From: JBCBSZ01 sp039818945
GTDB lineage: Bacteria > Actinomycetota > Acidimicrobiia > Acidimicrobiales > Poriferisodalaceae
Direction: 5' to 3'
Length of the DNA: 64,000 nt
Assembly (NCBI GenBank): GCA_039818945.1
Contig: JBCBSZ010000022.1
Coordinates: forward strand, 3,234 to 67,233
Shown here: positions 35,601-42,182 of the stretch, one piece after another
How the letters are laid out: each line of letters opens with the position of its first letter
How positions within the stretch are numbered: position 1 is the first letter of the stretch
The notes under the pieces: generated by a model
The model's database searches: none
Seen by the model: the letters and a program-made list of their open reading frames with translations, nothing else
Told to the model about the DNA's origin: nothing
Translations under genes and position numbers: made by a program

Positions 35601-35939
35601 AAGATGCTCGGCATCGACGCTGCCCTGGCTGACGATCGGCGCCTTCGAGAGATCGTTCCGGACGGGCCCGACCAGGAGGAGCCGTTCCTCGCACGGCTCG
35701 GACCACGTCCGTCATGGCCGGAGGCGGAGCGTCTGTGGATCGATGCTGCCGGGCGAGTCGCCCAGCAACAGCTCGCTTTCGCCGGTCTCACGAGCGACCA
35801 GCTCGAGCCGTTGGCGCCCGGCCGTGCCCACAGCGAGGAACTCATCGAGCAAGCCCGAGCTCAGCTCTCGAAGGCGATCGATGCCGTCAAGGTCCGGAAG
35901 CACGAGATCCAGCCGCCTCGTCGAGGACGGAGCCGCTGA
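32655..35939 (+). CDS. MobF-family relaxase with RecD-like helicase (TrwC/TraA type)
   Basis: A 1094-aa conjugation initiator. The TrwC relaxase domain (1-300) has tyrosine pairs at 16-17 and 24-25, VRGFDATASAPKSVSVLWAL and the metal motif in SLDPQLHTHIVLANKV near residue 160. The helicase has Walker A VVGPAGTGKTT near 474, Walker B VIVDEAGMVST near 547, VLVGDPMQFSAVGRGG and QTSHATQGRTVDRS. Residues 870-975 are a heptad-rich coiled coil. It nicks oriT, stays bound to the 5' end and unwinds the plasmid strand. GTG 32655 is chosen (AGAGGA 7 nt before); the longer upstream frame overlaps the excisionase gene. oriT was not located. Confidence 0.9.
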   Translation: MTVRVTTLKGRDAGAYYVDALPDYYLGPNEPRGRWRGAGAEHLDLSGHVDDRQFLRLMAGHVPNSDRDEPLGRRYNDDSVRGFDATASAPKSVSVLWALADSTTRTEIISAHDAAVCVVVDWIEAHAHTRRRTNGRLDIIDAEGLVAATFRQHTSRSLDPQLHTHIVLANKVLSPDGQWRALDARTLKLDQRTLSAVYHATLRSELTIRLGVEWRPVENGIAEMAHVDDDVLAEFSSRTVDVRQRLDRKLERFTAEFGRSPTPRERWKLEREAVTDSRPSKATPPDMAQLRREWADRALAIGVTRGQLQEETLRRSVARVLDRTAAHAVVERAVASLSDRQSSWRPAEVTREVAASLPADLGGSAATTLNALELLTRFVVEESCVDISRPVRANQPLRRDGRPYSESAADRALTTAAILDQEEQILARSTARLEGVRRDSAAAPARSAVALTGPQTETAAAVARFGALILVVGPAGTGKTTALAPAVEQLRSEGRTVFGAAPSAVAAEVLATETSVDADTLDKLLIEHGLRRRPEHRYDLPAGATVIVDEAGMVSTEQLARLLALADARDWRLVLVGDPMQFSAVGRGGMYELLTDSFGAIELDRVHRFANEWERAASLQLRRGDPSVVDLYEEHGRVHGGPAGQAIALAINAWWSARQRGETVALSAPSNESAAALNREAQRLRSTAGEIDSRGSRLATPAHWLFVGDEVTTRRNDRSARTDQGRMIRNRDRWVIERIHRDGDLVVSGTTGQVRLPAEYVQQHVDLAYAQTSHATQGRTVDRSILVLDGPSDVRGVYAPMTRGRLSNDAYVVCNDDEIAADVLAEAVSRSWIDRPAIVRRAELAAEGSQDAQTLGPNALRSLFAARAAASRSLATQLAVLDRLHRELSRKEEAQRATERRLSEARQRLQAAQRMLAMHDRLFRRGGHEVEIARAKRDVRGLPRTIAEHLSALDIITTEISVIQRRLAEAERLEEVRDALRSKMLGIDAALADDRRLREIVPDGPDQEEPFLARLGPRPSWPEAERLWIDAAGRVAQQQLAFAGLTSDQLEPLAPGRAHSEELIEQARAQLSKAIDAVKVRKHEIQPPRRGRSR

Positions 35940-35995
35940 TCATCCGGAGCGGCAGCATCCACCACAAGCCGGCAATCCGCGGTCACCATTGTCAA

Positions 35996-37027
35996 ATGGC
36001 TGAAGTGCCGACGCTCCCAGGAGTCCGCTCTGGCGAAGTCGCCTGGTACCTGTCGGGTGGGTTGACCGACGACCAGGCTCTCAGCTTCGCTCGGGCACGG
36101 GGCGCAGCTGTTCTTCGAGGTCCCGGAGGCGCTCGTACGGGGCGCAAGCTGCGCCAGGCCGGCTACAAGGGGCGACTGTGGCTTGACCCCGCTGCCTACG
36201 AACGGCCGAACGAGCCCCGAGAGGACCTATTCGGAGACCACTGGCTCCAGGTCGAGGCGGAACTGGGCGTTAGTGACTGCATCAGCCCTGGAACCTACGT
36301 CGCAGGATCGGACCAAGACGGCCTCGACGCTGCGCTCGAAGTCGAGGGCGCATGGGCCGAGTCCCACGGAGGACGAGCCTCGCTTGCCCTCCATTCGTCC
36401 TGGCTGACAAGCGGGCTTGACAGTCTTGTTGACCGAGCCGTTCAGACCAATGCACCTCTCGCCCTGGCGTTCGCTGATCGAAACGATCCACTCGGTCGCA
36501 GTGGCGCAGTTCGTGGCCTGGTCGACCTCCTTGAGTCCGTCCCTAACGTTGCCATCCTTCGATGCGATCTCGGCGCCCTTGGCGCCGTCGCCCACGGTGC
36601 TCCCCTCGGCGCCGTCGGCACCTCAGCGACGGTTCGGCACGTGGTTCCACCCGGACAACGAGCGGGCGGAGTACCGCGCGACAAGAGCCCGTCAGTCTTC
36701 GTTCCAGAGCTGCTGGACTTCAAGCTCGGCTCCTATCTCGACGAGCTCCCTCGCGAGGCCAGTCCGATCTGCGATCTGGCTTGCTGTGGGGGTAGCGCAC
36801 TCCGTCGATTCAATGGCGAGCACATGATCAGTGCGGCCAGGGACCACAACATGATTGCGATCGGTGAGGCAGTCGAGAGCCTCCTCAGGGTTCCCTCCGG
36901 GCTACGAGCAGCTGCCTTCAGGTCTATGTGCATCGAAGCCAGTCAGTTCGTCGAAGAGCTCGCGATCGCTGCCCGACGGCCCATGGATGCGCGGCCGCAG
37001 GTCAAGGCTTGGGCGAGTCTCCGCTGA
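35996..37027 (+). CDS. Uncharacterised protein with C-terminal Cys cluster, TIM-barrel-like
   Basis: A 343-aa protein of unknown function. A repeating strand-helix pattern (VAWYLSGGLTDDQALSFARARG, RLWLDPAAYERP, CISPGTYVAGSD, RASLALHSSWLT, PLALAFADRNDPLG, VAILRCDLGALGAVAHGA) suggests a beta/alpha barrel. The end has FVPELLDFKLGSYLDE followed by CDLACCGGSALRRFN and a His, a possible zinc site. The layout faintly resembles tRNA-guanine transglycosylase relatives such as DpdA, but this is a weak inference. It overlaps the 3' end of the convergent gene by 26 bp. Confidence 0.65.
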   Translation: MAEVPTLPGVRSGEVAWYLSGGLTDDQALSFARARGAAVLRGPGGARTGRKLRQAGYKGRLWLDPAAYERPNEPREDLFGDHWLQVEAELGVSDCISPGTYVAGSDQDGLDAALEVEGAWAESHGGRASLALHSSWLTSGLDSLVDRAVQTNAPLALAFADRNDPLGRSGAVRGLVDLLESVPNVAILRCDLGALGAVAHGAPLGAVGTSATVRHVVPPGQRAGGVPRDKSPSVFVPELLDFKLGSYLDELPREASPICDLACCGGSALRRFNGEHMISAARDHNMIAIGEAVESLLRVPSGLRAAAFRSMCIEASQFVEELAIAARRPMDARPQVKAWASLR

Positions 37028-37625
37028 CAGAAGCGTCGAGTGCCTCGTACGCCATCTCAGCCACCCACCACGAATACGGCCCAAGCGTTGGAGCCACGGG
37101 ACCTGGATAGAGAAGCGCTCTAGCGACTCCTCCCTCTTCCTGGGCGACCCCGACCCCGTAGAGGCGAGCGTTGAGAAGGCCCGGCTCATCCTCCTCGACG
37201 GGCCGTCGCATGATCACCGCGGTGGGCGCCAGCGCTGAGACTTGGCCAACTCGACGAAGGACAGCGTCGAAACTCCGCCCGATCGCGAGCGCCCCCCGAA
37301 CCCTAAGCGGGGGTTGGACAGTTCGGCCCAGAATGCCCTGGCGGCGCGTGAGCACACCCTTCGGTGCCCGGTCGGTCGCCTCCTTGACCCAGTCAGGCAC
37401 ATCTTCGTACCCCAACTCGATCCCGTTAGGGAGCTCCCAGAGCGATGTGATGACCTGCCGGTCCGTTATCGCACCCAGCCCAGCCTTGCTCCGCCGCGCA
37501 TGCTCGGTCGGATCGATCTGAATGGCCAAGAGCACTGCGCCGTCCCTCAGTTCGACTCGAACGATCTCCCCGTCGAAGCCGAACGTCTGCGCTACGTGGG
37601 CGCCGAGCTTCTCGCTCGACGTCAT
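37002..37625 (-). CDS. Hypothetical protein coupled to an XRE regulator
   Basis: A 207-aa protein with no recognised domain. The N-terminal part is beta-rich (FGFDGEIVRVELRDGAVLLAIQID); later come SLWELPNGIELGYEDVPDW and AVIMRRPVEEDEPG. Its ATG overlaps the XRE stop codon (ATGA), so the two are a regulator-partner pair as in many toxin-antitoxin modules. The 3' end overlaps the convergent 343-aa gene. Which of the pair is toxic, if any, cannot be read from sequence. Confidence 0.65.
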   Translation of the reverse strand: MTSSEKLGAHVAQTFGFDGEIVRVELRDGAVLLAIQIDPTEHARRSKAGLGAITDRQVITSLWELPNGIELGYEDVPDWVKEATDRAPKGVLTRRQGILGRTVQPPLRVRGALAIGRSFDAVLRRVGQVSALAPTAVIMRRPVEEDEPGLLNARLYGVGVAQEEGGVARALLYPGPVAPTLGPYSWWVAEMAYEALDASVSGDSPKP

Positions 37626-37867
37626 CGCGATTCCTGAGCGAGGTCGTCGAGCGTAGCTCCGAGCGCAATCGCCAGATCGGCCACCAGGAAGAAGGACGGC
37701 CCGGCACTCCTCCCACTGAGTAGGGCTCGCACGGTCTCGTATCGGACACCCGATTGGGCCGACAAGTCCTGGATGGAGATGTCCCGCTCGCTCTTCCGTT
37801 GTTCCAGTGAGGCGGCGAGCCGCACGGCTCGCTGCCGTTCTTCGGGCTGGACTCCTCGTCTTCCCAT
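37622..37867 (-). CDS. XRE-family helix-turn-helix regulator
   Basis: An 81-aa protein: RKSERDISIQDLSAQSGVRYETVRALLSGRSAGPSFFLVADLAIALGATLDDL is a single Cro/C1-type helix-turn-helix. ATG 37867 follows TATAGT by 7 nt, and a perfect palindrome overlaps this -10, so autorepression is expected. It is the first gene of the minus-strand pair. Confidence 0.85.
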   Translation of the reverse strand: MGRRGVQPEERQRAVRLAASLEQRKSERDISIQDLSAQSGVRYETVRALLSGRSAGPSFFLVADLAIALGATLDDLAQESR

Positions 37868-38190
37868 TCAAATAACTATACCAGTATATCTATCTGGAAG
37901 GATGGACTGGCCGACGGCAGGCTCGGCTGCGACGGTCGAGCGACGACGACGCCTCCGGCCCCTCGGAGTCGTTCCCGAGATGATCCTGCGATGGTCTGGC
38001 CCGACTGCGTCTAGAGCGGCCGTCGACGGTTCCCATCGTTATGAGGAGGGGCCCAGCCGGCGGAAGTCGGGCTGGAGTCGGCTCAGAGCAGAGTTCGCGA
38101 ACCTTGACGGAGATGTCCTCTACGGTCACTGGGCGCGGCCCGGTGCTCGTTGCGCCGAGCCCAACTCGCCCGAGACCGAAGAGCATCACC
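37868..38190. promoter_or_regulatory. Intergenic region with XRE operator; no gene seen
   Basis: An unusually AT-rich patch at 37870-37895 contains the perfect palindrome TATACCAGTATA (37877-37888) that overlaps the -10 TATAGT (37875-37880, minus strand) of the XRE gene; CCAG/CTGG repeat further out at 37881 and 37893. The remaining 290 bp have no convincing gene. A weak minus-strand frame (37890-38222) and in-frame GTG 38143 upstream of the kinase are the only candidates. Confidence 0.55.
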
Positions 38191-39099
38191 GTGATCGAGT
38201 TCCGAGAGGTCGACGTCAGCATGTGGGGACGTGCTCACGAGGAGACGCTCGGCACCAAGCCGAAACGGTGGCTCCACGACCCGGTCGCGGACGAGTTCTG
38301 GCTGATGAAGGACGTGACGTTCAACCGACGAGCAGACGGAACGACCTACGCGAAGGGTGACGACTGGGCCGAGCGCGTCGCCGGAGCCGTCGCTGAAGCT
38401 CTGGGCCTGCCGGCAGCCGTCGTCGAGCTGGCCACTGGCGGTCCCGGCGCGGACACCTCCGTGGGTGTGATCAGCCGGTCGCTACTAAGTACCGATGAGA
38501 GCCTCGTCCACGGCAACGAGCTGCTGGCCGAGATCGGTGTGTCTGGCGATGATCCACATGACCGCACCGGCTACACGCTCGACGCCGTGCGCCAGGTGCT
38601 CGAACGCGTAGACGCACCCCCGGCTTCTGAGCTCACGGCATGGGAGACCTTCGTCGGCTTCCTCGTGCTGGACGCGTTGGTCGGGAACACCGATCGACAC
38701 CAAGAGAACTGGGCTGTCATCGCACGCGGCGGCGACCGGCGACTCGCTCCGACGTTCGACCACGCCTCCAGCCTCGGCTTCCAGCTCGACGACGAGCAGC
38801 GCAGCGAGCGACTGTCCACCGCAGACGCCAACCGCACACCCGAGGCCTACGCGGGCAAAGCGAGGACCCGTTTCGAGGGCAGTCCGCCTCCGCTCGCAGT
38901 CGCTGTCGACGGTCTTGCGACGCTCGCCCCTGAGAAGCGGGACCACTGGTTCGATCGCAGTGCGGACGTAGAGAAGCTTCTGGCACCTTTGGGCCGCGTG
39001 CCAGCTGGCCGGATCTCCGAATCCGCGCGCAGCTTCGCAGCACGGCTGCTGCAAGCGAATCACTCGCAGCTGATGTCACACCGTGTCGGTACGGTTTGA
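38191..39099 (+). CDS. HipA-type Ser/Thr kinase, HipT-like (kinase core only)
   Basis: A 302-aa kinase. It lacks the N-terminal subdomain of classical HipA. It has a candidate ATP-binding lysine in FWLMKDVTF, the HipA catalytic loop in FLVLDALVGNTDRHQENWAVI (D-x-x-x-x-N) and the metal-binding DFG-equivalent in LAPTFDHASSLGF. HipA kinases phosphorylate aminoacyl-tRNA synthetases (GltX, TrpS) and cause growth arrest. GTG 38191 is chosen; GTG 38143 in the same frame is possible. The downstream gene encodes the missing N-terminal subdomain, so they form a split pair. Confidence 0.8.
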   Translation: MIEFREVDVSMWGRAHEETLGTKPKRWLHDPVADEFWLMKDVTFNRRADGTTYAKGDDWAERVAGAVAEALGLPAAVVELATGGPGADTSVGVISRSLLSTDESLVHGNELLAEIGVSGDDPHDRTGYTLDAVRQVLERVDAPPASELTAWETFVGFLVLDALVGNTDRHQENWAVIARGGDRRLAPTFDHASSLGFQLDDEQRSERLSTADANRTPEAYAGKARTRFEGSPPPLAVAVDGLATLAPEKRDHWFDRSADVEKLLAPLGRVPAGRISESARSFAARLLQANHSQLMSHRVGTV

Positions 39100-39101
39100 C
39101 C

Positions 39102-39854
39102 ATGGGCACCCCGACCGAGCGACACCTCTACGTGACCTGGCGGCACCCCGAGGGTTCGATCATGCCCATCGGGCTGTTGAACCAGCGCGTCAGCGGCGAC
39201 TCGGTCTCCTATGAGTTCGTCTACCTGAAACTGGCGGAGCAGCAGCCCCTGTTCGAACCGCTCCCGGGCTTCCCAGAGCTTCACCGTCGCTACGAGAGCC
39301 GCCAGCTGTTCCCAGTGTTCGCCAATCGCCAGATGCCCCGCGAGCGTCCTGACTACGACGCCTTCCTCCAGCAACTCGATCTCGACGTCGAAGCCGATCC
39401 GTTCGAGGTGCTCGCCCGGAGCGAAGGCCAGCGTGCGACCGACCGGATCGAGGTCTTCGCAGCCCCGACGCGGACCGACGCGGATCAGTTAGTCACGCTC
39501 TTCTTCGCTCGCGGCGTCCGACATGTCGACGGAGCTTCCGATGCCATCGCCTTGCTGAACGCTGGAGACCAACTCGAGCTCGTCCCAGAGCCAGCCAACA
39601 CCGTCAACCCGCGGGCCATGCTGATCAACACTGCGACAGGCGACTCGGTCGGCTACGCCCCGGACTACCTGCTCGACACGATCCATGACCTGCGGCACGA
39701 CGACCCCACGGCCGTTCGTGTCATCGTCGAGCACGCGAACCCGCCCTCGTCTGCTCCGCACATGCGCTTGTTGTGTCGTCTGACCGCTCCGTGGCCCGAG
39801 GGGTACCAACCGCTGTCCGGACCCGAGTTCCAGCCGCTCGTGGGTGCTCGCTAG
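39102..39854 (+). CDS. HipA N-subdomain plus HIRAN-domain partner (HipS-like)
   Basis: A 250-aa protein. Residues 5-95 match the HipA N-terminal subdomain (MPIGLLNQRVSGDSVSYEFVYLK, FPELHRRYESRQLFPVFANRQM, ERPDYDAFLQQLDL). Residues 150-215 match a HIRAN domain (AGDQLELVPEPANTVNPRAM, GDSVGYAPDYLLDTI), a DNA-end-binding module. It starts 2 nt after the kinase stop; TACGGT inside the kinase gene lies 6 nt before the ATG, so it can also be transcribed alone. In HipBST systems the separate HipS acts as antitoxin; the same role is inferred here. Confidence 0.78.
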   Translation: MGTPTERHLYVTWRHPEGSIMPIGLLNQRVSGDSVSYEFVYLKLAEQQPLFEPLPGFPELHRRYESRQLFPVFANRQMPRERPDYDAFLQQLDLDVEADPFEVLARSEGQRATDRIEVFAAPTRTDADQLVTLFFARGVRHVDGASDAIALLNAGDQLELVPEPANTVNPRAMLINTATGDSVGYAPDYLLDTIHDLRHDDPTAVRVIVEHANPPSSAPHMRLLCRLTAPWPEGYQPLSGPEFQPLVGAR

Positions 39855-39868
39855 GCGATGAGGGCACG

Positions 39869-40027
39869 ATGGCCGTGGATCCCGACGACGGGCAGACATC
39901 GAACGAGGCGCCCGCGGAACCGGACGCGCAGCCGTCGCGGCGCAGGCGGGCACTCGACGAGATGGTCAAGATCGCAGACGAGAGTGGCATGTACGAGCGC
40001 ACTGCGACGCCGAAGCGGACCCGCTGA
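39869..40027 (+). CDS. Small hypothetical protein
   Basis: A 52-aa protein: an acidic Pro/Ala-rich N-terminus (MAVDPDDGQTSNEAPAEPD), a basic turn (PSRRRRA) and an amphipathic helix (LDEMVKIADESGMYE). GAGGG lies 5 nt before the ATG. It follows the HIRAN gene by 14 nt and is the last gene of the element. No function is recognised. Confidence 0.5.
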   Translation: MAVDPDDGQTSNEAPAEPDAQPSRRRRALDEMVKIADESGMYERTATPKRTR

Positions 40028-40038
40028 AGACTGGCGAG

Positions 40039-40059
40039 CTTCTAACGAGTCTTCTAACG
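40039..40059. repeat. Arm-type integrase sites, attR side
   Basis: CTTCTAACG occurs at 40039-40047 and 40051-40059 with a 12-bp period, followed by GGAC, matching the pair at 28222-28242 in sequence and orientation. In the circular form the two pairs flank the core. Confidence 0.65.
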
Positions 40060-40177
40060 GACAGGGGGTCACGAGGCGGTCCACGCCGTCACAAGATGGC
40101 ACCGCAGGAGCGCGACTTCCCAGCTCAGCGATACTGCGCAACACGGGGCGACACTCGCCGACCGCCCCGCGATGGGA

Positions 40178-40218
40178 CTCATAACCCGAAGGTCGCAGGT
40201 TCAAATCCTGCCCCCGCC
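40178..40218 (+). repeat. attR core: 41-bp direct repeat with original tRNA 3' end
   Basis: Identical to 28121-28161. The next bases, ACCA (40219-40222), are the original discriminator A73 and CCA end of the chromosomal tRNA. There is no 5' half here, so this is not a tRNA gene. Confidence 0.93.
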
Positions 40219-40237
40219 ACCAAGAGAACCGCAGGTC

Positions 40238-40267
40238 AGAGCCGGTGCCTACCGAGGTGCCGGCTCT
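40238..40267 (+). terminator. Original tRNA terminator hairpin, now stranded beyond attR
   Basis: AGAGCCGG (40238-40245) pairs with CCGGCTCT (40260-40267), followed by TTTG. It lies 16 nt after the original CCA end, where the tRNA terminator would have been before insertion. Confidence 0.6.
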
Positions 40268-40415
40268 TTGCGTTGGCGGCCATGTACCAACGAGGTACGA
40301 CGGCGCTCCGATTCGCCTGCCGGGCCGCCTCTCGGCGGCGAGCCCGTCGTCACGCTGTGTGACACCGGGTGGGCGGGGGTTCCGCGGCGGCGACGCCGCT
40401 GGCCGTTGGGCATCC

Positions 40416-40622
40416 ATGACCACGACGTCTCCAACCCCGCCGATCGGACTCGACGAGCTGGCGAGTCGCCTCGGAGGCGGCGAGCGCTACGTCCGCCGCC
40501 TCGTCGAGGAGCGCCGCATCCCGTGCCGGCCGACTCCTCCGACACCTCGACGGAACGCCGTCACGTTGGCATAGAAGAACTCGCCACCTGGGTCCGCACG
40601 GTCGCTGTGGCCACCGACCAGC
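40416..40622 (+). pseudogene. Frameshifted excisionase-family remnant
   Basis: From ATG 40416 the frame reads GLDELASRLGGGERYVRRLVEERRIP, the helix-turn-helix of excisionase-like proteins, then loses homology. The expected continuation (ERRHVGIEELATWVRTVA, the wing and last helix) appears in another frame from about 40551. A frameshift near 40540 explains this. The fragment ends where an ABC ATPase fragment begins on the other strand. It is probably left from an earlier element at this tRNA. Confidence 0.6.
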
Positions 40623-40742
40623 GAGGGCGTGCACGGCGGCGTCACCGGTGCCGTAGGTCTTCACGGCGTCACGTGCCGCTGCGGCCACGCTCGTGGGGTC
40701 GGCGCCGGTGGGGTCGGATGGTGCGGGGAGGGTGGCGGTCAT
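40617..40742 (-). pseudogene. N-terminal stump of an ABC transporter ATPase (MacB-like)
   Basis: ATG 40742 with a GAGGAG ribosome site 6 nt upstream starts a frame whose first 42 residues end in ARDAVKTYGTGDAAVHALAG, the first strand of MacB/LolD-type ATPases. The expected continuation (the Walker A region) is missing; the frame runs into the excisionase remnant. The gene was truncated by a recombination event near 40617. Confidence 0.6.
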
Positions 40743-40823
40743 CTGAGCTCCTCGGTCGGTGTGGTGTGTCCGGTACGACGATCCGGCGGAACCGGGTGAG
40801 CTGGCCTCCTTCCGGTGGCGAGC

Positions 40824-40835
40824 TCACCCGGGTGA
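40824..40835. promoter_or_regulatory. Palindrome TCACCCGGGTGA, site A
   Basis: A perfect 12-bp palindrome in the 113-bp gap between the ATPase stump and the DUF1772 gene. A half-site CGGGTGAG lies at 40793-40800. The same 12 bp recurs at 43931 and 47281. Confidence 0.55.
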
Positions 40836-40855
40836 CCACGGGACTCGGCCGGAGA

Positions 40856-41356
40856 TCACTCCGGGTCGGCGGCGACCACGGCGGCAGCGGTCACGAGGGT
40901 GAAGGCTCCGACGTTGAACACGGTTCGCACCGTGTTCCACCGGTTCCAGGGGTCCTCGTAGGTCTGCCGGCGCTCGTCGACCTCCGCTGCGGTGGCGGCG
41001 CCGAGGTCGAAGGCGTCGAGCTGATCGTTGAGCGGCACGTTGCGAGCTGCCGTCACGCCGAACACCCCGACGAGGTAGGTCAGGGCACCTGCGGCGACCA
41101 GGACGCCCCGGCGCTGATCTCCGGCCCGGAACTGGGCGACGGCGGCCGCGCCGAGGAGCAGCGGGATGCCGATGAGGGGCACCAGGAACCTCGGCGTGAG
41201 GATCTCCCGGTTCACGTGTTGCATCAGCTCCACGTAGTCGGCGCCGGCGAGGCGTCGGGTGCCGGGGATCACCGACACCGTCCAGCCGTAGAACAGTCCG
41301 GCCATGAGCCCGGTGGCGACGACGCTGCCGACGAGGAGGAGTTGCTTGGCGTCCAT
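40856..41356 (-). CDS. DUF1772 membrane protein
   Basis: A 166-aa membrane protein with four hydrophobic segments (LLLVGSVVATGLMAGLFYGW, FLVPLIGIPLLLGAAAVAQF, VLVAAGALTYLVGVFGVT, and VFNVGAFTLVTAAAVVAA). The conserved DUF1772 blocks NREILTPRF and NVPLNDQLDAF and WNRWNTVRT are present. Some members are described as anthrone-oxygenase-like. It starts 9 nt after the SDR-like gene, with GGGGCGGAG before the ATG, so the two are one operon. Confidence 0.88.
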   Translation of the reverse strand: MDAKQLLLVGSVVATGLMAGLFYGWTVSVIPGTRRLAGADYVELMQHVNREILTPRFLVPLIGIPLLLGAAAVAQFRAGDQRRGVLVAAGALTYLVGVFGVTAARNVPLNDQLDAFDLGAATAAEVDERRQTYEDPWNRWNTVRTVFNVGAFTLVTAAAVVAADPE

Positions 41357-41365
41357 CTCCGCCCC

Positions 41366-42046
41366 TCAGCCCGAGACCGACAGGGTGGTGTGGCCGAGCG
41401 TCGGGTCGGTCACCACCCGACTGAGCGTGCGGCCGACGACCGTGCGGGAGATCTTCATCTTCCGGGTCTCGCCGGTGGTCGACCAGAACGGCTCCGGACC
41501 GTCGGGCTCGTCGTTGAGGTGTACCGGCTGGACCAGGGTCCAGTCGAGGCCGCTGGACCGGACGATCCGCTCCTGCAGCTCGGTGTCGGCCATCTGCTTC
41601 TTCACCAGGGTGGCGAAGAACAGACGGTCGGTGAACCCGAGGTGTTGCCGCGTCGGGCCGATGCCGTGGGACGACTGCACGACGAGGCGGTCGAGGCCGT
41701 GGGCGTCCATGGCGTCGATGACGTTGCGGGTGCCGGCCGAGCGGATGTCGAGCGGCGTGCGCTTCGGCCCGAGCGTCTGGACCCGGATCGGGTGCTCGGT
41801 GATGCCGAGCGTCACGACGACCGCGTCGTGTCCGGCGACAGCCTGGTCGACGTCGTTGCGCTTCAGGGCGTCGCCGTTGACCGTCACGAGTCCGTCGAAC
41901 TCGGCCGCGAGCCGGTCGGCGTGACGGGAGAAGGCGGTGACGTGGTGGCCGGCGGTGATCAGGGCGGCGACCGCGGCGCGCCCGGAGCCGCCGGTGGCCC
42001 CGACGACGAGGACCTTGCGGCTGCTGGGGTTGTTGGTGCTGGTCAT
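41366..42046 (-). CDS. NAD(P)-binding atypical SDR (NmrA/SDR5-like)
   Basis: A 226-aa Rossmann protein with VLVVGATGGSGRAAVAALI at the N-terminus, AFSRHADRL, VTLGITEHP, and LDWTLVQPVHLNDEP near the end. These are features of atypical SDRs that act as reductases or redox sensors. ATG 42046 follows GGAG by 7 nt. It is transcribed with DUF1772 and is divergent to nothing; an AraC regulator lies 137 bp upstream on the same strand. Confidence 0.88.
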   Translation of the reverse strand: MTSTNNPSSRKVLVVGATGGSGRAAVAALITAGHHVTAFSRHADRLAAEFDGLVTVNGDALKRNDVDQAVAGHDAVVVTLGITEHPIRVQTLGPKRTPLDIRSAGTRNVIDAMDAHGLDRLVVQSSHGIGPTRQHLGFTDRLFFATLVKKQMADTELQERIVRSSGLDWTLVQPVHLNDEPDGPEPFWSTTGETRKMKISRTVVGRTLSRVVTDPTLGHTTLSVSG

Positions 42047-42182
42047 GTCCGTGCTCCGTTCGTGTCGGTGTCGGGTGGACATGAGCAACGTACGAACGGA
42101 CGGCAGGTCGGCTCTTGGCCGCTTCCGCCAGTGCATTGACACTTCCCGCCATCGCCGCCGTGAGCGGTCTTCGATTCGGCGA

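Noticed and set aside
37890..38222. 110-codon minus-strand frame upstream of the kinase
   Set aside because: The first part looks protein-like, but it overlaps the kinase start, lacks a ribosome site and loses quality after about 60 residues.
40178..40222. Second tRNA-Met gene
   Set aside because: Only the 3' part from the anticodon loop onward is present; this is the attR repeat.
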